Shown here in pieces: positions 25,963 through 34,467 of a stretch of DNA of 64,000 bases. Source of the stretch: Amycolatopsis bartoniae. Its GTDB lineage: Bacteria; Actinomycetota; Actinomycetes; Mycobacteriales; Pseudonocardiaceae. A model generated the notes under the pieces. That model saw nothing but the letters and a program-made list of their open reading frames with translations, had not been told where the DNA came from and made no database searches. The stretch spans positions 178,333-242,332 of the forward strand of contig NZ_JACHWH010000009.1 in NCBI RefSeq assembly GCF_014191255.1. The letters are read 5' to 3'. Every line of letters starts with the position of its first letter. Positions within the stretch are counted from its first letter, which is position 1. The translations under genes and the position numbers were made by a program.

Positions 25963-27426
25963 ATGGGCATCACGCGCACCCTGAACGTCGACGACATCCT
26001 GGCCAGACAGGACTCCGGTGAGCTCAAGCGGCGCCTGCGCGGCCGCGACCTCGTCGGGTTCGGTGTCGGGATCATCATCGGCACCGGGATCTTCACCCTC
26101 GCCGGCGTGGAGGCCAAGACCCACGCGGGGCCCGCCGTCACGCTGTCGTTCGTGATCGGCGCCGTCGTGGCCGGGCTCGCGGCGCTGTGCTACGCCGAGC
26201 TGGCCTCCAGCGTGCCGACCGCGGGAAGCGCTTACACCTACGCCTTCGCGACGCTGGGCGAGGTGTTCGCCTGGATCATCGGCTGGGACCTGCTGCTGGA
26301 GTTCGCGCTCGGCGCCGCCGTCGTGTCGCGCGGCTGGTCGGGCTACCTGGCGAACCTGCTGGGCCTGCCGTCGCAGTGGTTCGGCGAGGACGCCACCGTC
26401 AACGTCGGGGCGGTAGTGATCATCGCTGTGCTGACGGTGGTCGCGGTGCTCGGCATCCGCGAGTCCGCGTGGGCCACCAACGTGCTCGTCATCGTCAAGG
26501 TCGCGGTGTGCGTGCTGATCCTGGCCGTGGGTGTGTTCTTCGTCAGAAGCGCCAACCTCACCCCGTTCATCCCGCCCGCACAGCCCGCCTCCGGCGAAAG
26601 CAGTGTGCTGCACCAGCCGGTGGTGCAAGCCGGGCTCGGCCTGTCGCAGTCGGTCTACGGCCTCGCCGGCGTGGTGAGCGCCGCGGCCATCGTGTTCTTC
26701 GCCTACACCGGTTTCGAGGCGCTGGCGAACCTCGGCGAGGAGACCCGCAACCCGCGCAAGGACCTCCGCGTCGGCATCCTCGGCGCGCTCGGCGTGTGCG
26801 CCCTGCTCTACATCGGCGTCTCGATCGTGCTGACCGGCATGGTGCCGTTCACCGACATCGACACCGGCGCCCCGCTCGCGGCCGCGTTCGACTCGGTGGG
26901 CCAGCACTGGGTCAGCGCGCTCATCTCGCTGGGCGCGGTCACCGGCCTGACGTCGGTGATGATGGTCGAACTGGTGACGATCGGGCGGATCGGCTTCGCG
27001 ATGGGGCGCGACGGGCTGCTGCCCAAGGCGCTCGGCACCGCGCACCCGCGCTGGGGCACACCGCACCTGATGACGATCGGCGGCGCGGTGCTCATCGCCG
27101 TGCTCGCGGCGTTCGTGCCGATCACGGAACTGTCGGACATGGTGAGCATCGGCGCGCTGTCGGCGATGATCATCGTGGCGGTCGCGGTGCCGGTGCTGCG
27201 CAAGCGCCGCCCGGACCTGAACCGGCCGTTCACCGTGCCGTTCTCGCCCGTGCTGCCGATCATCGCCGCGGTCGCGTGCTTCTACCTCATGCTGAACCTG
27301 GACGTGATGACCTGGATCCGGTTCGCCGTGTGGCTCGCGCTCGGGCTGCTGATTTACTTCGGCTACGGCAGGCGGCACTCGCGGCTGGCTACGCCCACAG
27401 CTCCGTCGTCAACCCCGCGCTCCTGA
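25963..27426 (+). CDS. APC-family amino acid (or amine) permease
   Basis: 487 residues; ATG lies 7 nt after TAACGT (TANNNT), implying a leaderless mRNA. About 12 membrane segments. TM1 carries the substrate-binding GFGVGIIIGTGIF loop and TM3 follows SSVPTAGSAYTYAFATLGE, both typical of YfnA/CAT-like cationic or neutral amino acid transporters. Later motifs ANLGEETRNPRKDL and FAMGRDGLLPK also fit. The gene is convergent with a cysteine-hydrolase-like gene and a glutamine-synthetase-like gene, and overlaps the former by 38 bp, suggesting a shared metabolic context. Confidence 0.92.
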   Translation: MGITRTLNVDDILARQDSGELKRRLRGRDLVGFGVGIIIGTGIFTLAGVEAKTHAGPAVTLSFVIGAVVAGLAALCYAELASSVPTAGSAYTYAFATLGEVFAWIIGWDLLLEFALGAAVVSRGWSGYLANLLGLPSQWFGEDATVNVGAVVIIAVLTVVAVLGIRESAWATNVLVIVKVAVCVLILAVGVFFVRSANLTPFIPPAQPASGESSVLHQPVVQAGLGLSQSVYGLAGVVSAAAIVFFAYTGFEALANLGEETRNPRKDLRVGILGALGVCALLYIGVSIVLTGMVPFTDIDTGAPLAAAFDSVGQHWVSALISLGAVTGLTSVMMVELVTIGRIGFAMGRDGLLPKALGTAHPRWGTPHLMTIGGAVLIAVLAAFVPITELSDMVSIGALSAMIIVAVAVPVLRKRRPDLNRPFTVPFSPVLPIIAAVACFYLMLNLDVMTWIRFAVWLALGLLIYFGYGRRHSRLATPTAPSSTPRS

Positions 27427-28150
27427 CCAGCCCCTCGGCGGCCGCCCGCTCGCCGTCACGCACGACCAGCAGGAGGCCGCCGGGCGTGGCGAGCCGCTCG
27501 CGGCGCAGGGCCGGCACGAGCCGGTCGAGTAGCTGCAGGTGCACTCCCTGGTCCCCCAGTGACGGGTAAGTGTCCACAACGGACACCACGGTGCCACCCG
27601 GTCCGTTCCGGGTGCCGCCGAGCAGCACGAAATGCCCGACGTGCCAACGGGAAACCCAGAACGGCGGCAGGCCGCCTTCGAGGTAGTCGTCGAAGGCACG
27701 TCGTGGGGTGTCGTGTGCACCGAACTCGGCAGTGTCCACATTGGCCACCACGGCGACGCGGTCCAGCCCGTGCAGGCTTTCGAGCAACGCGCCCACGGCG
27801 GCGGCGGCCCAGTTCCCGCTCGCCGGTACGGCTCGAAGCCGTCCCTGAGAAAGCGCTTCCACCGCCTTCGCCACACCGGTCGGCGTCGTACCCGCGGCCG
27901 CGGGATCGGCGGCCAGGGGCAGGGAAACCCGGTAGTCGTCCCGGCTCTTCTCCCCCGGCGGCCAGGTGGGCTCCCGATCCGGCGAGAGCCGGACCTCCGC
28001 GGCGACCGCGGCCTCGTCCTGGTCCCGCACGGGAACTCCGTGGGCGCGCAGGGCGACCAGGGTCACGAAGGCGCCACACAGGTCGTTCTTCTGCGGCATT
28101 TCGGCGCGAGCCTGCGCCACCAGCTCCTGCGCTCCGGGAAACCAGCGCAC
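27389..28150 (-). CDS. Putative cysteine-hydrolase-fold protein coupled to a GS-like ligase
   Basis: 253 residues; I do not firmly recognise it (similar actinobacterial proteins may be filed as DUF6885). Seen: KNDLCGAFVTLVALRAHG with Cys25, WHVGHFVLLGG with His170 and His173, and VVSVVDTYPSLGD with Asp193. The Cys-His-Asp order and the GHFVLL strand resemble C39/papain-fold peptidases and related amidohydrolases, so a hydrolase active site is inferred. Its GTG directly follows the stop of the GS-like gene (TGAGTG), giving tight coupling, and its 3' end overlaps the convergent permease gene. It could cleave a gamma-glutamyl product of the ligase; nothing in the sequence proves this. Confidence 0.7.
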   Translation of the reverse strand: MRWFPGAQELVAQARAEMPQKNDLCGAFVTLVALRAHGVPVRDQDEAAVAAEVRLSPDREPTWPPGEKSRDDYRVSLPLAADPAAAGTTPTGVAKAVEALSQGRLRAVPASGNWAAAAVGALLESLHGLDRVAVVANVDTAEFGAHDTPRRAFDDYLEGGLPPFWVSRWHVGHFVLLGGTRNGPGGTVVSVVDTYPSLGDQGVHLQLLDRLVPALRRERLATPGGLLLVVRDGERAAAEGLVRSAGLTTELWA

Positions 28151-29491
28151 TCAGTACCGCCACAGGTGCGCGGCGACGATCTCCTCGGTGCCGCGGTCGG
28201 CCGCCCAGGCCGCGTCCGAGGCGCGGCAGGCCCGGAACGCGCCCAGGATCTCGTCGCCGAGCGCCTCGGAAACCCGCGTCGAGGCCGCCAGCGCCGCGTC
28301 CTGTTCCGCCGGAGTGCTCGGCAGGCGCGCCACTCCGGCACGGCGTTCCTCCGGCCAGGTCCCGGGGTCTTCGGCGATCGGCTCGGGCAGGGTCAGCTTC
28401 TCCCGGACGCCCGCGAGCCCCGCGGCGAGGACGACCGACAACGCGAGGTACGGGTTCGCCGAGGCGTCGGACGGCTTCAGCTCGACGTTCGCGTGGCCCG
28501 CACCCAGCAGCTCGGTGCCCGGCACGAACCGCAGTGGCGCCTCACGGTTCTCCACACCCCAGAACGCGTACGCGCTCGCGAAGTAGCCGGGACGCAGCCG
28601 CATCGTCGACGGCACACTCGGCGCGGTGACGGCGGTCAGCGCGGGCAGGTCCCGCAGCAGCCCGGCGAGGTAGCCGCTGCCTTCGGCGTCCGGCACGCCC
28701 GCGAGGAGGTTGCGTCCCCTGCGCCACAAGGAGGTGTGCAGGTGCCAGCCGTTGCCGGCGGCGGCCGGGCTGACGATCGGCGCGAAGCTGACGCGCAACC
28801 CGTGGGCATGCGCGGCGGCGTGGATGGTCTGGCGCGCGAGGAGCTGGTCGTCCGCGGCGGAGACCGGGTCGGTGGCGACGAGGGACAGTTCAAGCTGGGC
28901 AAGGCCGTACTCGGCGTGCAGCTGGTTGACCGCCAGCCCGTTGTCGTCGAAGTCGCGCAACAGCGCGCCGATGAACGGGTCCAGCTCCACGAGGGCGTGC
29001 GGGCTGTAGGCGGGACCGCGGTGGCCCGGCGCGGACGCGATGTCCGGGCTGCCGGCGGGCGCGACCGCGAACTCCAGCTCGTAGCCCGCGCGCAGCTCGT
29101 AACCGTCCTTGGCGGCCGCGGCCACGTGGCGTTCCAGGAGGCTGCGCTGGCAGTACGGCCACGGCGACCCGTCGGCGGCGACCTGCCGCACCGGCGCCCA
29201 CGCCAGCGCACGCTGTCCGGCGAGGCGGCGCAGGCGTTCGAGCACCGGCACGAGCCGGATGTCGCCCGACGGCGTCGACAGGCCGGGATGGGCGTAGGTG
29301 ATCGCGTCGTGGGTGTCGAAGACGGCGAACAACGCGGTGGCACCGACCCCGCGGACGGCCGCGTCGGCGAGGTTCCGGATCGGCACGATCCGTGACCGGG
29401 GGATGCCGTTGTTGTCCGCCCAGGCGAGCTGCGCCCCGGTGACTCCGGCGGCTGCCAGGTCCTTCGCCGCGGCGGAGGCTGCCTTCGTCAT
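28151..29491 (-). CDS. Glutamine-synthetase-like ligase (gamma-glutamylpolyamine synthetase type)
   Basis: 446 residues. Beta-grasp N-domain with WADNNGIPRSRIVPI, metal/ATP motifs AGYELEFAV (two Glu), LAQLELSLVATD, NGWHLHTSL (His), NREAPLRFVPG (Arg) and VELKPSDASANPYLALS. In true glutamine synthetases the last motif reads E-x-R; here the Arg is Lys, and the ammonium-site Asp loop is not conserved. That points to GlnA3/GlnA4/PuuA-like enzymes that join glutamate to amines, not to ammonia. It is followed without a gap by a putative hydrolase gene and faces an APC permease gene. The substrate is unknown. Confidence 0.87.
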   Translation of the reverse strand: MTKAASAAAKDLAAAGVTGAQLAWADNNGIPRSRIVPIRNLADAAVRGVGATALFAVFDTHDAITYAHPGLSTPSGDIRLVPVLERLRRLAGQRALAWAPVRQVAADGSPWPYCQRSLLERHVAAAAKDGYELRAGYELEFAVAPAGSPDIASAPGHRGPAYSPHALVELDPFIGALLRDFDDNGLAVNQLHAEYGLAQLELSLVATDPVSAADDQLLARQTIHAAAHAHGLRVSFAPIVSPAAAGNGWHLHTSLWRRGRNLLAGVPDAEGSGYLAGLLRDLPALTAVTAPSVPSTMRLRPGYFASAYAFWGVENREAPLRFVPGTELLGAGHANVELKPSDASANPYLALSVVLAAGLAGVREKLTLPEPIAEDPGTWPEERRAGVARLPSTPAEQDAALAASTRVSEALGDEILGAFRACRASDAAWAADRGTEEIVAAHLWRY

Positions 29492-29899
29492 GAGTTAAGT
29501 CTCTCACGCTGTGGGGATCACCCGAATGGGTCTGCGGAGGGTGCGGAGAGTTTCGCCCTGAACGAACAGGCGGGAGCCGAAACCCACCCTCGACGGGGAT
29601 TGTGCGGGCTCCCGTGATCGTTTCGCGACCTGTTGATCACGGCAAAAGTGCTGGTAGAGACGTTTCCAGGAGGTTTCGGCGTCCTGGATGGCGGGATTGG
29701 TTCTACTACATCCGGGGTAAATCACGGTGACGCGAGTCCCACACAGCCGGGAACACTTGCGGCAGGCTCAGCGTCTGCAAGAGTGGAAGCTACGAACACG
29801 GAGGAGCCGGCGGCGACCGAGCTACTGGCATCAGGGCCGAAGTGGACGTGCTGGATCGATGGCACCGGGCAACCGGTGCCGGGACGGAGGGAGACCCTC
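29492..29899. other. Intergenic region upstream of the GS-like and DUF7455 genes
   Basis: 408 bp between divergent genes. The only marked structure is the dyad CCGTGATC-15nt-GATCACGG (29612-29619/29635-29642), which could be an operator for the GS-like gene or part of an untranslated leader. An open frame crosses the region on the + strand but only its last 60 codons resemble a gene. Confidence 0.5.
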
Positions 29900-30079
29900 A
29901 TGACATCGCCGACGCTCACCCGCCCCGAATTGACCGCCGCCGACCGTTGTGACCGGTGCGGTGCCGCAGCACAGGTACGAGCGATCCTTTCCTCCGGTGG
30001 CGAGCTGCTCTTCTGCGGCCACCACGCACGTGAATACGAGGGCAAGCTCAAGGAGATGGCGGCGGAGATCCAGCGCTAA
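29900..30079 (+). CDS. Small zinc-ribbon protein (DUF7455-like)
   Basis: 59 residues, ATG preceded by GGAGGGAG. Sequence pattern LTAADRCDRCGAAAQVR, then GGELLFCGHHAREYEGKL: a CxxC pair and a CxHH pair that can bind one zinc. Tiny proteins of this kind near the primary sigma gene are common in Actinobacteria, without known function. It ends at a strong terminator. Confidence 0.85.
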   Translation: MTSPTLTRPELTAADRCDRCGAAAQVRAILSSGGELLFCGHHAREYEGKLKEMAAEIQR

Positions 30080-30097
30080 GGGAGCTCCACAAGCCGG

Positions 30098-30136
30098 GAG
30101 GCGAGCGCTCGCGGAGGGCGCTCGCCTCTTCTTGTT
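30098..30136 (+). terminator. Rho-independent terminator after the zinc-ribbon gene
   Basis: An 11-bp perfect stem GAGGCGAGCGC (30098-30108) with GCGCTCGCCTC (30118-30128), then TTCTTGTT. Confidence 0.8.
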
Positions 30137-30146
30137 CCGCGTGTCT

Positions 30147-30192
30147 TCTGGGGGCGGAGCCCCCAGACCCCGCCCCGGGGGCAAGCCCCCGG
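30147..30192. repeat. Double GC-rich stem-loop, dispersed-repeat-like
   Basis: Two consecutive hairpins: TCTGGGGGC-gga-GCCCCCAGA (30147-30167) and CCGGGGGC-aa-GCCCCCGG (30175-30192). Such paired G5/C5 stem-loops are a frequent intergenic element in actinomycete genomes (my recollection). It lies between the zinc-ribbon terminator and the 3' end of the convergent helicase gene and may terminate the latter. Confidence 0.6.
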
Positions 30193-30247
30193 ACCCCCGC
30201 GCGTGGTTGCGTGCGTAGGCGAGCTCGCCTCCGGTGGCGGTTCGCTT

Positions 30248-32011
30248 TCACCAGGAGCGCAGCGTGACGATCCGCTCCTCCAGTTGTTCCACCGTGGCCA
30301 TGGCGGTCGGGGGGCCGCCGCAGACGCGGCGCAGCTCGTTGTGGATCGCGCCGTGCGGCTTGTTCGTGCGGTGGTGGTACATGCCCACCAGCGTGTTCAG
30401 CTCCTTGCGCAGCGTCGCGATGCGCTCCTGCACCGAACGCGGCCGGGCCGCCTGGGGAGCCTCGGCCGCCTTCTCCGGCTTGCGCCGCTTCGCGTCGGCC
30501 AGCTGCTCCTCCTGCCGCTTGCGCAGCAGCGCCCGCACCTGGTCCGGCTCCAGCAGCCCCGGCAGGCCCAGGTACTCCTGCTCCTCCTCGCTGCCGGAGA
30601 ACACCGCCGTGCCGAACGAGTTGCCGTCGAAGATCACCTGGTCCAGTTCGGCCGAGGCGCCCAGCGACGTGAACGCCTTCTCCTCCTCGCCCGGCTCGTC
30701 CTCGGTGCGGTTGGCCTGGGCGAGCAGCTCGTCGTCCCAACCGTCCTTCTCCCGGTGCGGCTTGCCGAGCACGTGGTCGCGCTGCGCCTCCAGCTGGCTC
30801 GCCAGCTCCAGCAGCACCGGCACGCTGGGCAGGAACACGCTCGCCGTCTCGCCCTTGCGCCTGGCCCGCACGAACCGGCCGATCGCCTGCGCGAAGAACA
30901 GCGGCGTCGAAGCACTCGTCGCGTACACCCCAACAGCCAGCCGCGGCACGTCGACGCCCTCGGACACCATCCGGACGGCCACCAGCCACCGGTCGTCGGA
31001 CTCGGAGAACTCGCTGATCCGTTTTGTCGCCTTCGGGTCGTCCGACAGCACGACCACCGGGTTCTCCCCCGTCAGGCGCGCCAGGATCCGCGCGTACGCC
31101 CGCGCCGACTCCTGGTCGGTGGCGATCACCAGGCCACCCGCGTCCGGGATGCCGCCGCTGCGCAGCTGCTGCAACCGCGTGTCGGCCGCCTGCAACACCG
31201 CCGGGATCCACTCGCCACCCGGGTCCAGCGCCGTACGCCACGCCCGCGCCGTCTGCTCCGCCGTCAGCGGCTCGCCCAGCCGGGCCGTGAACTCCTCGCC
31301 CGCGTTCGTGCGCCACGACGCCTCACCCGAGTACGCGAGGAACACCACGGGCCGCACGACGCCGTCCGCGAGCGCGTCCGCGTAGCCGTACGAGTGGTCC
31401 GGCTTGCTGCGCAGCGCGCCCTCGGCGTCGGGCTCGTAGGTGACGAACGGGATGGGCGAGTCGTCGCTGCGGAACGGGGTACCGGTCAGCGCCAGGCGCC
31501 GCACGGCCGGGGTGAACGCCTCCCGGATCGCGTCGCCCCACGACTTCGCGTCACCACCGTGGTGGATCTCGTCGAGGATGACCAGCGTCTTGTAGTTCTC
31601 CGTGCGCACCCTGTGCAGCGTCGGATGGGCCGCGACCTGCGCGTACGTGAGCGCGACGCCCTGGTAGTCGCCGGAGGTGGCGCCCTGGCCGTTGCGGTAG
31701 TTGGAGTCGATCGCGATGCCCGCGGCGGCCGCCGAGATGGCCCACTGGTGCTTCAGGTGCTCGGTGGGCGTGACGATGGTGACGCGCTCGATCGTGCGGT
31801 CGCTGAGCAGCTCGGCCGCGATGCGCAGGCCGAACACCGTCTTGCCCGCGCCCGGGGTCGCGACGGCGAGGAAGTCCTGGGGTTTGGTGGTGAGGTACTT
31901 GGTCAGGGCGCGCCGCTGCCAGGCGCGCAGCGGGCGAGGCGTCACGTCCTGCTCGGGCTCGGGCGCGACGAAGATCTCCGTCGCCCCGTTACGCTGGACC
32001 GTGTCCGACAA
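30248..32011 (-). CDS. Superfamily II DEAD/DEAH-box helicase
   Basis: 587 residues from TTG 32011, preceded by AGGAGG 9 nt upstream; an in-frame GTG at 32047 has no such site. Motifs in order: Q-like PLRAWQRRAL, Walker A VATPGAGKTVFGL, Ia TPTEHLKHQW, Walker B TLVILDEIHHGG, III LALTGTPF, and helicase C-domain motifs VSEGVDVPRLAVGVY and FFAQAIGRFVRARRKGE. The C-terminal ~150 residues are charged and include a possible coiled coil (QVRALLRKRQEEQLADAKRR). The arrangement resembles restriction-type/XPB-like translocases; no nuclease domain is seen. A DNA or RNA repair role is likely but undetermined. Confidence 0.9.
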   Translation of the reverse strand: MSDTVQRNGATEIFVAPEPEQDVTPRPLRAWQRRALTKYLTTKPQDFLAVATPGAGKTVFGLRIAAELLSDRTIERVTIVTPTEHLKHQWAISAAAAGIAIDSNYRNGQGATSGDYQGVALTYAQVAAHPTLHRVRTENYKTLVILDEIHHGGDAKSWGDAIREAFTPAVRRLALTGTPFRSDDSPIPFVTYEPDAEGALRSKPDHSYGYADALADGVVRPVVFLAYSGEASWRTNAGEEFTARLGEPLTAEQTARAWRTALDPGGEWIPAVLQAADTRLQQLRSGGIPDAGGLVIATDQESARAYARILARLTGENPVVVLSDDPKATKRISEFSESDDRWLVAVRMVSEGVDVPRLAVGVYATSASTPLFFAQAIGRFVRARRKGETASVFLPSVPVLLELASQLEAQRDHVLGKPHREKDGWDDELLAQANRTEDEPGEEEKAFTSLGASAELDQVIFDGNSFGTAVFSGSEEEQEYLGLPGLLEPDQVRALLRKRQEEQLADAKRRKPEKAAEAPQAARPRSVQERIATLRKELNTLVGMYHHRTNKPHGAIHNELRRVCGGPPTAMATVEQLEERIVTLRSW

Positions 32012-32173
32012 GGATGTCCCCCTCCTCTCGCCGATCCCGGATGCCACATGCGAAAACCCCCACGAAACGGGCCGGCCGCGACGCCGGTGCGGAGTGAGGG
32101 CGCTCGGAAGAGACTACCGGTCGCCGTCGCGGCGGGCCGTCATCGGCACGGCCGAGTGGAACACGCCACACCG

Positions 32174-32185
32174 TTGGCGCGCCAA
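32174..32185. promoter_or_regulatory. 12-bp perfect palindrome upstream of the YihY gene
   Basis: TTGGCGCGCCAA, 17 bp before the ATG of the membrane protein gene and within the divergent region with the helicase. It could be an operator; a chance GC palindrome cannot be excluded. Confidence 0.35.
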
Positions 32186-32202
32186 AAGCGCCCGGATGGA
32201 CC

Positions 32203-33213
32203 ATGCTTGAGCACGCGATGAGTGAGACTCCCGAACCCCGGCCGCCGCGCAAGAACGCCCGGCGGCTGATCGGCCGGACCTTCACCAAGGCCTGGGACGG
32301 CAACCTCTTCTCGGAGTCCGCGGAGGCGGCGTTCTGGCAGACCCTGTCGCTGCCCCCATTGCTGCTCGGCCTGCTCGGCAGCCTCGGGTTCATGGGCGAC
32401 TGGTTCGGCCAGGGGTTCGTCACCACGGTGCACGACAAGATCATCACATTTTGTGAGCGGGTGTTCACCGGCAACGTGGTCCAGCAGATCATCGAGCCGA
32501 CCGTCGACGACATCCTCACCATCGGCAAGGGCGAGATCGTCTCCGTCGGGTTCGTGATCTCGCTGTGGGCCGGTTCGTCGGCGATGTCCTCGTTCGTCGA
32601 CGCGATCACCGTCGCGCACGACCAGTACGGGGTGCGCAACGAGGTGTGGCAGCGGATCTTCGCGCTGCTGCTGTACCTGTGCGGGCTCGTCCTGCTGGTG
32701 GTCGGGCTGCCGGTGATCGCCGTCGGGCCGGACGTGCTGGTCGACTTCTTCCCCGACTCCTGGCGCGCGACGCTGTCGACGTGGATCGGCATCGGCTACT
32801 ACCCGGTGCTGGCGGTGGGCCTGATCCTCGCGCTGGCGACGCTGTACAAGCTCGCCCTGCCGCGGCGGCTGCCCTGGCACCGCGGGCTGCCCGGCGCGGC
32901 GCTCGCGATGGTGATCTTCCTGCTGGCCAGCATCGGGCTGCGGATCTACCTCACCTGGATCACCCACACCGGCTACACCTACGGCGCGCTGGCGACACCC
33001 ATCGCGTGGCTGCTGTTCACATACTTCATCGGGATGGCCGTGGTCAGCGGCGCGTACTTCAACAGCGCGATCCAGGAGCTGTGGCCGGCGAAGCCGACCC
33101 GGCGGCAGCGCCGCAAGTGGCGGCGGCTGGAGCTGGAGCGCCGGAACGCGGAACGCGAGGAGCACGGCGCGACCGCCGCGGCTGCCCCGGTGGAGCAGCC
33201 GCGGACGGAGTGA
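32203..33213 (+). CDS. YihY/virulence factor BrkB family membrane protein
   Basis: 336 residues (ATG 32203; ATG 32218 also possible). A charged N-terminus, the family signature AAFWQTLSLPPLLLGLLGS, a SLWAGSSAMSSFVDAITVAH segment, and six membrane spans with the last near ATPIAWLLFTYFIGMAVVSG. The C-terminal ~45 residues are basic/acidic and cytoplasmic. Position matches Rv2707 between sigA and sigB. The family has no established transport substrate. Confidence 0.9.
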   Translation: MLEHAMSETPEPRPPRKNARRLIGRTFTKAWDGNLFSESAEAAFWQTLSLPPLLLGLLGSLGFMGDWFGQGFVTTVHDKIITFCERVFTGNVVQQIIEPTVDDILTIGKGEIVSVGFVISLWAGSSAMSSFVDAITVAHDQYGVRNEVWQRIFALLLYLCGLVLLVVGLPVIAVGPDVLVDFFPDSWRATLSTWIGIGYYPVLAVGLILALATLYKLALPRRLPWHRGLPGAALAMVIFLLASIGLRIYLTWITHTGYTYGALATPIAWLLFTYFIGMAVVSGAYFNSAIQELWPAKPTRRQRRKWRRLELERRNAEREEHGATAAAAPVEQPRTE

Positions 33214-33222
33214 GGCGCGGGG

Positions 33223-33471
33223 TCAGTCCTCCGGGCCGGGGCGCAGGCCCTCGAAGATCTCCTTGCACGCCGGGCACACCGGGGAGCCGGGCTTCGGCGA
33301 ACGCGTCACCGGAAAGACCTCGCCGCACAGCGCCACCACGTGCGTGCCCATGACCGCGCTCTCGGCGATCTTGTTCTTGCGCACGTAGTGGAAGACCTTC
33401 GGCTCGTCGCTGTCGGTGCTGTCGGTGGATTCCGGCCGGGTCTCGACCTCGGGCAGAGTCGTGGTGCTCAT
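33223..33471 (-). CDS. DUF3039 zinc-binding-like small protein
   Basis: 82 residues from ATG 33471 with GGAGG just upstream. Ser/Thr/Asp-rich N-terminus, then VFHYVRKNKIAESAVMGTHV, VALCGEVFPVTRSPKPGSPV and CPACKEIFEGLRPG. The Cys in ALCGE and the CPAC pair probably bind zinc together with His. Matches Rv2708c in size and location. Function unknown. Confidence 0.92.
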   Translation of the reverse strand: MSTTTLPEVETRPESTDSTDSDEPKVFHYVRKNKIAESAVMGTHVVALCGEVFPVTRSPKPGSPVCPACKEIFEGLRPGPED

Positions 33472-33564
33472 GCCTCCATGATGCCGCAGCGCCGGCGGTC
33501 CGCGAAGCGACCTGCCACAACCCGCTGGCGGCGCCGCGGGCGGCGTGGCTGAAGATGGACGCCC

Positions 33565-34467
33565 GTGACCCAGATTTCCCTGTCCGGCGAGGTCGCCGAC
33601 GCCGTCAACAGCGGCAGGCCGCTCGTCGCGCTCGAAAGCACCATCCTGTCCCACGGCCTGCCGCCCGGCCGCAACCTCGACGTCGCGAAGCGGCTGGAGG
33701 AGACCGTTCGCGCCGTGGGCGCCGTGCCGGCGACCATCGCCGTGCTGGACGGCACGCCGACCGTGGGCCTGTCGCCCGCCGAGCTGGAGCGCGTGTGCGC
33801 GCCGGACGCGGGGCTGGACAAGCTGTCGCTGCGGGACCTCGGGCCGGCGATCGGGCTGGGCCGCTCCGGCGCGACCACCGTCGCCAGCACGTCCGCGCTC
33901 GCGCACCAGGCCGGGATCGGCGTGTTCGCCACCGGCGGTCTCGGCGGCGTGCACCTCGGCGCGCAGGAGTCGTGGGACGTCTCGGCGGACCTCGGCGTGC
34001 TGGCCCGCGTGCCGACGCTCGTCGTGTGCTCGGGCGTGAAGTCGGTGCTCGACATCGCGGCCACGCTGGAGGTACTGGAGACGAACTCCGTGCCGGTGCT
34101 GGGCTACCGCACCGACGACTTCCCCGCGTTCTACCTGCGCTCGTCCGGCTTCCCCGTGCCGTGGCGGGTCGACGACCCGGCGCAGGCCGCGGCGGTCGTC
34201 GCCGCGCACCGGCGGTACTCGGGATCCGGGGTACTGCTGGCGAACCCGATCCCGGCCGAGTCCGAAATGGACGAACGGCTGCACGAGCGGCTGCTGACCG
34301 AGGGGCTGCAGCTGGTGCGGGGCAAGGGAGTGCACGGCAAGGACGTCACCCCCGTGCTGCTGGAGCACTTCCACACCGCGAGCGAGGGCGTCAGCCTCGA
34401 CGCGAACGAGGCACTCGTGCTGTCGAACGCCCGCCTGGCCGCGGAAATCGCCGTGGAGCTCGCGTGA
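33565..34467 (+). CDS. psuG: Pseudouridine-5'-phosphate glycosidase
   Basis: 300 residues, GTG start. It splits the C-C bond of pseudouridine 5'-phosphate to uracil and ribose 5-phosphate. Family motifs: VALESTILSHGLP, a Lys-containing DKLSLRDLGPAIG region, TTVASTSALAHQAGIGVFA, TGGLGGVHLGAQESWDVSAD, VCSGVKSVLDIAATLE and LANPIPAE. Length is normal. It overlaps the kinase gene by 4 nt (GTGA), giving a psuG-psuK operon for pseudouridine salvage. Confidence 0.95.
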   Translation: MTQISLSGEVADAVNSGRPLVALESTILSHGLPPGRNLDVAKRLEETVRAVGAVPATIAVLDGTPTVGLSPAELERVCAPDAGLDKLSLRDLGPAIGLGRSGATTVASTSALAHQAGIGVFATGGLGGVHLGAQESWDVSADLGVLARVPTLVVCSGVKSVLDIAATLEVLETNSVPVLGYRTDDFPAFYLRSSGFPVPWRVDDPAQAAAVVAAHRRYSGSGVLLANPIPAESEMDERLHERLLTEGLQLVRGKGVHGKDVTPVLLEHFHTASEGVSLDANEALVLSNARLAAEIAVELA

